A stretch of 64,000 nucleotides of DNA from assembly GCA_050186825.1 (NCBI GenBank), contig JBFWYD010000005.1:124001-188000 (forward strand), given 5' to 3'. The DNA comes from NORP233 sp050186825. GTDB lineage: Bacteria > Planctomycetota > J058. Numbering within the stretch: the first letter of the stretch is position 1; every line of letters begins with the position of its first letter. This document shows, piece after piece, positions 17,965-25,551 of this stretch. The translations under genes were made by a program, and so were the position numbers. The notes beneath the pieces are model-generated. The model saw only the letters and a program-made list of their open reading frames with translations, ran no database searches and was not told the DNA's origin.

Positions 17965-18357
17965 TGTCTTCTCGCCTTCGCCAGCGGCGCGCTCGGCGCC
18001 GCCGCATGTTTCTTCTTCCGGCTCGGCCGCGCGCGCGGCTCCGCAGGCCCGGCCGCGGGGGCCGGAGTGGACACCTATGAGCTCATCCCGTCCTCACACG
18101 CCCCACGAAGCGGGGGCGGGCCGGATCGGAAGCCGCGGAGTATACCGACCTGTCAAGCCTCGCCCAGCCTGAGCATCGGATTTCAACGCCCGGGCGGGCT
18201 CGGGGGGGTGCCGGCGACTCCTTGCAGCCCAGGTCAAGACGGAGTAAGACGGACCCCCGGTCCCCCCACGGAGCCATCCGTATCTGACGCAAAATACCCC
18301 ACTGCCCTCTCCCTGACCCGCTCCGACGCTGCTCGGGAGATTACCTGGAGCCCTGAC
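17965..18357. promoter_or_regulatory. Divergent intergenic region rpsL / EF-G II gene
   Basis: 393 bases that must hold promoters for both directions. On the minus strand there is a TATACT hexamer (18144-18139) and, only six bases away, a TTGACA (18156-18151); these are too close to work as one promoter, so one of them pairs with a weaker partner. On the plus strand TTGCAG followed 17 bases later by TAAGAC (near 18219-18247) is a weak candidate. I see no other gene here. Confidence 0.35.
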
Positions 18358-20343
18358 ATGAGCCGAACCCCGGAGAACCTGCGCAACATCGTCTTGATGG
18401 GGCACTCAGACAGCGGCAAGACCTCCCTCGTCGAGGCCATGCTGCACAAGGCGGGCGCGATCGGGCGCCTCGGCAACATCCAGGCGGGGACCACCACCTG
18501 CGACTACGACACGGCCGAGAAGGAGAAGCAACACTCGATCTTCCTCAAGACCGCCCACCTGACCTGGGAGGGGGTCGAGGTCAACCTGATCGACACCCCC
18601 GGCCGACCCGACTTCTTCGCCGACCAGATCTGCGGGGCCCTGGCGGGTGACGTGGCCTGCATCGTGATCAACGCCCGGACCGGGATCGGGATCAACACCC
18701 GCAAGGCCTGGAAGGTCGCGACCGAGCTCGGCCTGGCCAAGATGATCGTGATCAACAAGCTCGATTCGGACAACGTCGAGCTCGAGCCCCTGATCCAGCG
18801 GATCCGCGACGCCTTCGGCACCGGATGCGTCATGTTCCGCACGCCCGACCAAACAGGCCCCGACTACTCGAAGAACGCGGATGCGATGCAGGACGACACC
18901 GTCCGCGAGCAGATCACCGAGGCCGCGGTCGAGACCAACGAGGCGCTGATGGAGAAGTACCTCGAGGAGGGCGAGATCAGCCCCGAGGAGCTCCGCAAGG
19001 GGATCGCCTCGGGCATCCGCGCGGGCGTGATGGTGCCCATGGTCACGGCCTCGGCCACCAAGGAGGTCGGCATCGACGACGTCCTGAACGTGATCAAGGA
19101 GTACATGCCCAGCCCGGCGGCGGCGGTCAAGCGCAAGGACACAGAGGGCCAGGAGATCGCGCTCGACGGCCCCTTCGTGGCCCAGGTCTTCAAGGTGATC
19201 ATGGGCGACTACGGCCAGCTCAGCTACCTGCGCGTGCTGGGCGGCACGACCGATGGCCACAACGGCCTGGTCAACCTCGAGACCGGCAAGAGCGAGCGCG
19301 TGGGCGAGTTCCAGCGCACCCAGGGCAAGAGCCTGGCGGGCGCGGGCGCCGCGGTCGCGGGCGACGTGGTGGTCGTGCCCAAGATCGACACCTTCGACAT
19401 CGGCGACACGATCACCGACGGCAAGCACGAGTCGAAGCTGCCCCGCCCGGCGATGCCCAAGCCGATGGTCGGCCTGGCGGTCAGCCCCAAGAGCCGCGCG
19501 GACGAGACCAAGATGCGCCCGGCCCTCGACCGGATGGAGCGCGAGGACCTGACCTTCGTGACCGAGCGCCACGAGGAGACCCACGAGCTGGTGATCATGG
19601 GCATGAGCGCGCTCCACCTCGAGACCACGCTCCTGCGGATGAAGGACCGCAGCAAGGTCGAGGTCGAGACGCACCTGCCGAAGATCGCCTACCGCGAGAC
19701 CATCCGCGGCAAGGCCGAGTCCCGCTACCGCCACAAGAAGCAGTCGGGCGGCTCGGGCGAGTTCGGCGAGGTCGCGATCCGGCTGATGCCGTCCGAGCGC
19801 GGGGCCGGCTTCGTGTTCAAGAACGTGGTCGTGGGCGGCGCGATCTCGGCGGCCTACGTGCCCGCGGTGCAGAAGGGCATCCAGGAGTCCATGGAGGAGG
19901 GCGTGGTCGCGGGCTACCGCTTCGTCGACGCCACCGTGGAGCTCTGGGACGGCAAGGAGCACCCGGTCGACTCCAAGGAGGTGGCCTTCAAGAAGGCCGG
20001 CCGCGGGGCCTTCCGCGAGGCCGTGGAGAAGGCCAAGCCCGTCCTGCTCGAGCCGATCATGGAGGTCGAGATCACGGTCCCCGACAGCTTCACCGGCGAC
20101 ATCATGGGCGACCTGGCCCGCCGCCGCAGTCAGCCGCAGGGCATGGACCAGACCGAGGAGGGCACCGTGATCAAGGCGCTCGTCCCCGAGGCCGAGCTCC
20201 AGACCTACAGCCAGGACCTGCGCTCCATGACCTCGGGCGAGGGCGTCTACGAGATGAAGCTCGCCCACTACGAGTTCCTCCCGCCCGACAAGGCCCAGCC
20301 GCTGATCGACGCGCACCAGAAGTCCCGCGAGGCCGAGAAGTAG
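18358..20343 (+). CDS. EF-G II-type translational GTPase
   Basis: A second EF-G, about 661 residues, with the domain order of EF-G but diverged GTPase motifs. G1 is GHSDSGKTSL instead of AHIDAGKTT. The RGITI switch I motif is replaced by KEKQHSIFLKTA, G3 is DTPGRPDFF and G4 NKLD. Domain IV contains YRHKKQSGGSGEFGEVAIRL, which is typical of the EF-G II subfamily found beside a classical EF-G in many bacteria. The cellular role of this subfamily is not well defined. ATG 18358 has a GGAG about eight bases upstream. It is transcribed away from the str-like genes, and a strong hairpin follows 31 bases after the stop. Confidence 0.9.
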   Translation: MSRTPENLRNIVLMGHSDSGKTSLVEAMLHKAGAIGRLGNIQAGTTTCDYDTAEKEKQHSIFLKTAHLTWEGVEVNLIDTPGRPDFFADQICGALAGDVACIVINARTGIGINTRKAWKVATELGLAKMIVINKLDSDNVELEPLIQRIRDAFGTGCVMFRTPDQTGPDYSKNADAMQDDTVREQITEAAVETNEALMEKYLEEGEISPEELRKGIASGIRAGVMVPMVTASATKEVGIDDVLNVIKEYMPSPAAAVKRKDTEGQEIALDGPFVAQVFKVIMGDYGQLSYLRVLGGTTDGHNGLVNLETGKSERVGEFQRTQGKSLAGAGAAVAGDVVVVPKIDTFDIGDTITDGKHESKLPRPAMPKPMVGLAVSPKSRADETKMRPALDRMEREDLTFVTERHEETHELVIMGMSALHLETTLLRMKDRSKVEVETHLPKIAYRETIRGKAESRYRHKKQSGGSGEFGEVAIRLMPSERGAGFVFKNVVVGGAISAAYVPAVQKGIQESMEEGVVAGYRFVDATVELWDGKEHPVDSKEVAFKKAGRGAFREAVEKAKPVLLEPIMEVEITVPDSFTGDIMGDLARRRSQPQGMDQTEEGTVIKALVPEAELQTYSQDLRSMTSGEGVYEMKLAHYEFLPPDKAQPLIDAHQKSREAEK

Positions 20344-20373
20344 CGCGCGCGGTCGCCAGGCACGACCTGCCCT

Positions 20374-20401
20374 CGCGGCCCGGGCCTCGGCCCGGGCCGC
20401 G
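20374..20401 (+). terminator. Terminator-like hairpin after the EF-G II gene
   Basis: A perfect 13-bp inverted repeat (CGCGGCCCGGGCC around TC) begins 31 bases after the stop codon. No U-tract follows. The remaining ~240 bases to the next gene show nothing recognisable. Confidence 0.55.
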
Positions 20402-20640
20402 CTCGTTCGGGTCGGCCGGGCGATCGCGTCGCCGCGCGCGTCCGGAGCGACACGACGTCGCGACCTGCGACCCCGCTGGCGAGCGGCGGACACCACCCGG
20501 GTCCTGCCGGTTACCTACCCTCCTGCGACCGACCTCGCGTGAGGCTCGCCTCGAGCAGGGTCGCGGTGGCGGCGAAGCAGGGTCTCGGGCCGCACGATCG
20601 AAGGTCGCTCCGCTGCTCCACTCGACCAGTCAATGCGCCA

Positions 20641-21092
20641 TCACGAGGGCTGCGCCTCGCGCGCGGCCCGGCGGCGGCGCTTCTCCTCGTACATGGCCTT
20701 GTCGGCGCGGGTGACCAGGTCCTCGAGGGTCATGTCGGGTGCCAGTCCAGCTCGGCCTTGGCAGCCCGGAGCTGGCCGCGGCGGTCGCTGGCCGCGGCGT
20801 CCTCCTCGACCCGCATCTCGCCGAGGCGCTCCTCGGCCGCCGCGAGGTCCGCCTCGGCCTCCGCTAGGTCCGCGGCCTGTTCGGCAGACGCGCGATCCGC
20901 GCTGCGCCGCTCGGCCCTCTTCAGCCGATCCTCGAGGGCGCGCGACTGCTCGCGATCCGCGTCGTCCAGGGCGCGCTCTCGCTCCAGACCGGCGCGTGAC
21001 TGGCTGCCGCCGCGTTCGTGCTGACGGGTGCGGTCGTGCAGCGCGCGGGTCTCCCCGCGTTGCTGGTCGGCGCGCTCGCGGTCGTCCTGCAC
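20641..21092 (-). pseudogene. Decayed GGDEF-type diguanylate cyclase
   Basis: Two pieces in different frames. The upstream 120 residues (20730-21092, GTG start) are a charged, coiled-coil-like region of repeated Arg/Asp/Glu/Ala units (DDRERADQQRGE, then RAERRSADRASAEQAADLAE), a style often found in front of GGDEF domains. It stops at 20730. In another frame the next ~30 residues read APDMTLEDLVTRADKAMYEE, the usual C-terminal end of a GGDEF domain. The central GGDEF core is missing, so this looks like an internal deletion plus frameshift. It could instead be a short coiled-coil gene overlapping a chance match, but the RADKAMYE motif argues for a remnant. Confidence 0.5.
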
Positions 21093-21221
21093 CGTGTCGT
21101 CGCTGTGGCTCCGCAGCTCGTCTCGGGCCGCCTCGTCCTCGGAGCCGGGAAGGGCGGCGGCTGATCGGGGCCGCGCGGCGCGGGAGGGCGCTCCCGGCGG
21201 CGTCCTGCGAGGGAGGACTCG

Positions 21222-21680
21222 CTACAGGGGGTTGTGCGCGAAGGCCAACTCTTCGACCACGCGGCCCTGGCCGAGGTGCTCGTCGATGATCCGGGCGCAG
21301 TTCTGCGGGGTGACCGCGCGGTACCACGTGCCCTCGGGGTAGATCACGAGGATCGGGCCGCCGCGGCAGATCCGCAGGCAGCTGACCTTGCTCCGGTTCA
21401 CGCAGGCCACGGGGAGGATGCCCTGGGCCTCGAGCTCCTTGAGGCGCGTCTTGAGGTAGCTCCAGGTCTCGAGGCCCTGGGTCTCGCTCACGCAGCTCGG
21501 GCCGACGCAGAGGAGCATGTGGCGCTGGTTCCTGCCGATCCCCAGCGCGGCCGCGATCTGGGCCTCGGCGGTGCCGTCTTCCAGCGGGCCGGCCTCTTGC
21601 GGGCCGGCCTCGAGCGGGCAGGCGGGGGCGGGATCGGACGCGAGCGGCAGGTCCACGCGCTCGGCCTCGTCCTGCCCCAC
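21222..21680 (-). CDS. (2Fe-2S) ferredoxin, thioredoxin-like fold
   Basis: About 152 residues. The C-terminal ~100 form a NuoE/thioredoxin-like ferredoxin: the iron-sulfur cysteines are in LLCVGPSCVSETQG and VNRSKVSCLRICRGGPILV, followed by YPEGTWYRAVTPQNCARIID. The N-terminal ~50 residues are a Pro/Ala/Glu-rich low-complexity region of unknown value. The start (GTG 21680) is uncertain because there is no strong ribosome site; the domain itself starts near RNQRHML. The gene lies five bases after the acidic protein gene, so they are probably co-transcribed. Its electron partner is not visible here. Confidence 0.8.
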   Translation of the reverse strand: MGQDEAERVDLPLASDPAPACPLEAGPQEAGPLEDGTAEAQIAAALGIGRNQRHMLLCVGPSCVSETQGLETWSYLKTRLKELEAQGILPVACVNRSKVSCLRICRGGPILVIYPEGTWYRAVTPQNCARIIDEHLGQGRVVEELAFAHNPL

Positions 21681-21685
21681 GCGCG

Positions 21686-23650
21686 CTACTTGCCGAAGCG
21701 CTTGGTCCGGCGCTTCTTGGCCATCTCGGCCATCTTGGCGCTGTCGATCTTCTTGCCCGGCTTCTCGGGCTTGTCGTCGCCCCCTTCCTTGGCGCCGGCC
21801 TTCGCGCCGGCCTTGGCGGGGACCTTCTTCGAGGCGGCGCCGACCTTCTTCTTGGCGCCCTCGTCGCCGTCCGCCTTGGCCTCGTCCTTGCCGCCCTTCT
21901 TGCCGAGCTTGGGCGAGCTCTTCTTGCCGACGGCGGCCTTCTTGCGGGCCGGCGGCGGGGCGGCCTGCTTGCGGCCGAACAGGCGGCCGAAGAAGCCCTT
22001 CTTCTCCTCGGCGGCCGGGGCCGCGGCCTCCTCGGACTCGTCGCCGTCGGAGTCGGAGCCCGCCGCGTCCTCGTCGTCCGCGTCGTCCTCGTCCCCATCC
22101 TCGTCGTCGTCGCCCTCGTCGGAGTCGGAGCCCTCCGCGTCGTCGTCGTCCGCGTCGTCGTCCTCGAGGTCGTCGCCGCTCTCGTCCGCCTTGGCGGGCT
22201 TGCCCTTGGCGGGCTTGGACGCCGGGGCCTTGCCCTTGCCCTTGGGCGCCTCGTCCTCGTCGTCCTCGAGCTCGTCGTCCTCGTCCTCGAGGTCGTCGCC
22301 GCTCTCGTCGCCGAGCTCGTCCTCGTCCTCGAGGTCGTCGCCGCTCTCGAGGCCGTCCTCGTCCTCGTCCTCGACCGGGGCGGGCTTGCCCTTCGTCGGC
22401 TTGGCCGCCGGCTTGGCGGGCGCCTTCGGCGCCGGCTTAGCGCCCTTCTTGGCGACCGGGGCCTCGTCCTCGTCGCTCAGGTCGTCGTCGTCGTCGCCGA
22501 GGTCGTCCTCGTCGTCATCGCCGAGCTCGTCGTCGTCCTCGGCCCCGAGGTCGTCGTCGTCCTCGTCGTCGTCGAAGTCCTTGGCGAGCTCGTCCGCGAG
22601 GTCGTCCAGGTTGCCCTGGAGCTCGGCGTCCTCGTCCTCCTCCACCGAGGAGGGCGCCTTGCGCTTGCTCGCGGGCCGGGCCTCCTCCTCCTCCTCCTCG
22701 TCCCCGTCCAGGTCGCCGCCGAGGTCCCCATCCAGATCGAGGTCGCCGTCGAGGTCGAGGTCGCCGTCGAGGTCCAGGTCGTCCGCCTTGACGCTGCGCC
22801 CCGAGGCCGAGCCGGCGTCGAGGTCGCCCGCCAGGTCGTCCTCGAGGTCGTCCTCGTCGGCCAGGTCCTCGTCGCTCGGCTCCACGCCGCCGTCGAGGTC
22901 GTCGAGCCCGTCGTCCTCGTCCAGCGCGCCCGAGCGGCCCTCGAGGACCTCCTCCTCGTCGGTCTCGCTGACGTCGTCGATCTCGATCTCCTTGGGGTCC
23001 TCGATGTCCGCGATCCCGGAGAGCTCCTCCAGCTCCTCGAGGGACTGCGGGTCCTCGGGGTCGCCCAGGCCCGCGTCGACCTCGTTCTGGTCCAGGTCGT
23101 CCAGGCTGCCGAGGTCCGAGAGGTCCTGCTCGAGGTCCTGGTCGGCCGGCGGCGCGGTGGCCAGCGTCTCGTCCACCGAGTCCAGGTCGCTGTCGCCCTT
23201 GCGCTTCTTCTTGCGCCGCGAGCGGATCCCCTCGATGGCGCGCAGGATCGCGCGGTCCTCGCGCGAGTTGATGTAGCCCTTCTCGAGCAAGATCTTGTTC
23301 AAGCGCACGAGCTTGCGCTTCTTCACGTGGATGCGCTTCTGCTCGCGCAGCGCCTCGTCCACCCACTTCTGCTCGCAGATGTCGCTCTGGGTCGCGATCT
23401 TGCCGTAGAAGCGGTCGGCCTTGCGCACCAGGTAGTAGATGATCGCGTAGCGCAGCCCCTTGAGCTGCTTGCCGCGCAGGATCCCCATGTCGAGCAGCAC
23501 GCGCTCGAGGGACTGCCGCCGCCCCTTGGTGTCGAGGATCTCGCGCTGGAGCTCGAGGGCGTCCTCGAGCTGGTCCTCCTCGACCATGTTGTGCTGGAGG
23601 ACGATGCGCGAGACGATGTCGTTGAGGGACTCGGTCTGGGGTTGAGCCAC
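21686..23650 (-). CDS. Large acidic protein with N-terminal MshEN-like repeats
   Basis: About 654 residues. The first ~150 contain two similar units (LQHNMVEEDQLEDALELQRE with a following LLDMGILRGKQLKGLRYAI; and EQKRIHVKKRKLVRLNKILL with EKGYINSREDRAILRAI). This pattern (no-go segment, then Gln-Leu helix) resembles the two-part N-terminal domain of type II/IV secretion ATPases that can bind c-di-GMP; I only see the pattern, not proof. The middle ~400 residues are extremely rich in Asp and Glu with short Lys/Ala/Pro linkers. The end is Lys/Ala-rich and basic. GTG 23650 has an AGAGAGG site; a GTG at 23674 is the alternative. Real function unknown. Confidence 0.75.
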   Translation of the reverse strand: MAQPQTESLNDIVSRIVLQHNMVEEDQLEDALELQREILDTKGRRQSLERVLLDMGILRGKQLKGLRYAIIYYLVRKADRFYGKIATQSDICEQKWVDEALREQKRIHVKKRKLVRLNKILLEKGYINSREDRAILRAIEGIRSRRKKKRKGDSDLDSVDETLATAPPADQDLEQDLSDLGSLDDLDQNEVDAGLGDPEDPQSLEELEELSGIADIEDPKEIEIDDVSETDEEEVLEGRSGALDEDDGLDDLDGGVEPSDEDLADEDDLEDDLAGDLDAGSASGRSVKADDLDLDGDLDLDGDLDLDGDLGGDLDGDEEEEEEARPASKRKAPSSVEEDEDAELQGNLDDLADELAKDFDDDEDDDDLGAEDDDELGDDDEDDLGDDDDDLSDEDEAPVAKKGAKPAPKAPAKPAAKPTKGKPAPVEDEDEDGLESGDDLEDEDELGDESGDDLEDEDDELEDDEDEAPKGKGKAPASKPAKGKPAKADESGDDLEDDDADDDDAEGSDSDEGDDDEDGDEDDADDEDAAGSDSDGDESEEAAAPAAEEKKGFFGRLFGRKQAAPPPARKKAAVGKKSSPKLGKKGGKDEAKADGDEGAKKKVGAASKKVPAKAGAKAGAKEGGDDKPEKPGKKIDSAKMAEMAKKRRTKRFGK

Positions 23651-23759
23651 GCGGGTCGACCTCTCTTGGCGCACGAAGGGCGACGACGGAGGGAGGGATT
23701 AGGCGCCTAGCGGACCCGATGCCCCTGGCCCCTGTCAAGCGCGGGGCGCACGCCGGAGC

Positions 23760-23802
23760 GGGACGAAATTCTCTTCGTCCCAGGGGCTTGCGTGCCTAGT
23801 AT
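23760..23802 (+). promoter_or_regulatory. Hairpin and possible promoter before the phospholipase-like gene
   Basis: A perfect 8-bp stem (GGGACGAA/TTCGTCCC, 23760-23781) is followed by a -10-like TAGTAT at 23797-23802, about nine bases before the ATG at 23811. No ribosome-binding site lies between, so the transcript could be leaderless. No good -35 box is seen. Confidence 0.3.
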
Positions 23803-23810
23803 CCGTCCCC

Positions 23811-25508
23811 ATGAAGCCCACCTCCCGGCACCTGCTCCTGCTGGCCCTGGCCCTCTGCGCGGGGGTCTCCCTGGCGCGCGGCTACGCGATCGAGGTCCAC
23901 AAGGACTTCTTCGACCTGGCCTTCGCCAACGGCCGCCGCGACCTGGCCAAGCAGGTCCCGGCGCCCACCAGCGCCGACCTGAGCAGCTTCCGGCTGTTCG
24001 TCTACCGGCGCGCGGCGCGGAACCCCGAGTTCCTGCGGCGCTGGCCGACCGAGGCCTCCTTCACCCCGGCGGCCTTCAAGGAGTTCCTCTCGCTCAACCC
24101 CGAGAAGCAGGTCGTGGCCATCGACCACGTGCCGGCCCGCGCCACCGACCTGCGCACGGTGGTCCGCGAGGGCTCGGTCGATCCTGACAACGACGAGCGC
24201 AACCAGGACCGGCTCTGGACCCAGCAGGGCAAGGTCAGCCTCGACCCCTACGGCCGCGCCGTCCCCTACGACCCGCGCACGGTGTGGTTCGGCGGCCTGA
24301 CCGGCACCCCGAGCCAGTTCGACGCCCACGGCGCGACCCTGCGCACGGGCGAGAAGGGCGGCGGGGTGTGGACCGCGCTCCGCCACCCCGAGCAGTTCGC
24401 GCGCCCGCCCGTGGCGCTCGGCTCGGCCCCCGACTTCTCCGAGACCTACACCGAGCTGGCCATGGCCGCGAAGCTCTGGGGCGGCAACGGCTCCGAGTGG
24501 CTGGCGCTGACCTTCGGCGGCAACAACCTGCACGGGATCGAGGACCTGGGCAACCAGATCCACACCACCGTGCTCGGGACCTGGAAGTTCTTCTGGGACG
24601 CCAAGAAGGTCTCCTTCAGCCGCAAGCTCAAGAGCTTCTTCAAGAAGAAGCCCGACCCGGCCGGCCAGGGCTACACGGCCCCCGCCGCGCTGACCCCGGC
24701 CCAGGTCGCGGACGCCATGGAGAAGATCAAGGCCGGCCGCGAGCAGGAGGTCGACAAGCAGGTCCTCTACGCGCTCGGCAAGGAGCCCAAGGGCGTCCCG
24801 AGCGACACGGACCTGGGGATCCTGATCATCGGCAACCACCACCGCCTGCTCGAGGACTTCGTGCAGGGCCTCTACCTCGAGGGGCGCGACGCCGTGGCCG
24901 CGGGCCGGCCGCAGGACGCGCGCGCCGAGGTGCTCGAGCTGATCCGCATCGCCCGCGCGGGCGACGCCGACTTCGAGCAGGCCTGCCGCGTCGCGCTGCA
25001 GAAGGCCGGGATCGGCACCCAGGACAAGGGGATGACGCCGTATTCGCAGGTCATCGCCGAGCTCATGATCGAGCGCTCGGCGCCCGAGGCCCAGCCCTCC
25101 TACGAGGCGATCCGCGCGGTCAGCAAGCCGGTGTGCAAGAACGGCGGGACCTACAACGAGGAGCTCGGGCACAAGCCGCACGACTTCATGACCGCGACCA
25201 CGCCCAAGGACGAGCACGTGCGCGAGATCTGGACCCTGACCGGGCGCGCCTTCGCGCGGGTCGTGACCGCGGTCCGGCTCTGGGACGAGGTCTTCGAGGC
25301 CGAGACGGGCGGCGTGACCCCGGGCAGCCCCGCGGCCCTGGCCCGCGCCGAGAAGGTGATCGACCGCCTGACCGAGCGCTCGCTCGCGACCCTGGCCGCC
25401 GCGGACCAGCGGCGTCAGGAGTACCTCGACGAGCTGGCGGCGCAGTGGCGCGAGGAGCACGAGCCGAAGAAGGGCCTGTTCCAGAAGCTCACGGGTTGGT
25501 TGAGGTAG
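23811..25508 (+). CDS. Secreted zinc-dependent phospholipase C/nuclease-like protein
   Basis: 565 residues with a signal peptide (MKPTSRHLLLLALALCAGVS, cleavage near SLARG). A central motif, NNLHGIEDLGNQIHTTV, has the His-x3-Asp-x4-His spacing of the zinc-binding helix in bacterial phospholipase C and S1/P1 nucleases. A second His pair lies in GNHHRLLEDFVQG and a third His in ELGHKPHDF. These could form a metal site. The order and the large size differ from the classical families, so the assignment is tentative and the substrate unknown. It is divergent from the acidic protein gene and upstream of the rhomboid-like gene. Confidence 0.5.
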   Translation: MKPTSRHLLLLALALCAGVSLARGYAIEVHKDFFDLAFANGRRDLAKQVPAPTSADLSSFRLFVYRRAARNPEFLRRWPTEASFTPAAFKEFLSLNPEKQVVAIDHVPARATDLRTVVREGSVDPDNDERNQDRLWTQQGKVSLDPYGRAVPYDPRTVWFGGLTGTPSQFDAHGATLRTGEKGGGVWTALRHPEQFARPPVALGSAPDFSETYTELAMAAKLWGGNGSEWLALTFGGNNLHGIEDLGNQIHTTVLGTWKFFWDAKKVSFSRKLKSFFKKKPDPAGQGYTAPAALTPAQVADAMEKIKAGREQEVDKQVLYALGKEPKGVPSDTDLGILIIGNHHRLLEDFVQGLYLEGRDAVAAGRPQDARAEVLELIRIARAGDADFEQACRVALQKAGIGTQDKGMTPYSQVIAELMIERSAPEAQPSYEAIRAVSKPVCKNGGTYNEELGHKPHDFMTATTPKDEHVREIWTLTGRAFARVVTAVRLWDEVFEAETGGVTPGSPAALARAEKVIDRLTERSLATLAAADQRRQEYLDELAAQWREEHEPKKGLFQKLTGWLR

Positions 25509-25551
25509 GCGCGCGCCCGGGCATTGACGGTGGGGGGGCAGGCCCAGAGAC

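Noticed and set aside
14956..18357. In-frame upstream extension of the EF-G II gene, giving a ~1795-residue protein
   Set aside because: It runs antisense through fusA, rpsG and rpsL; the EF-G starts at ATG 18358 with its own ribosome site.
23733..23738. TTGACA on the minus strand upstream of the acidic protein gene
   Set aside because: No acceptable -10 hexamer at 16-18 bases.
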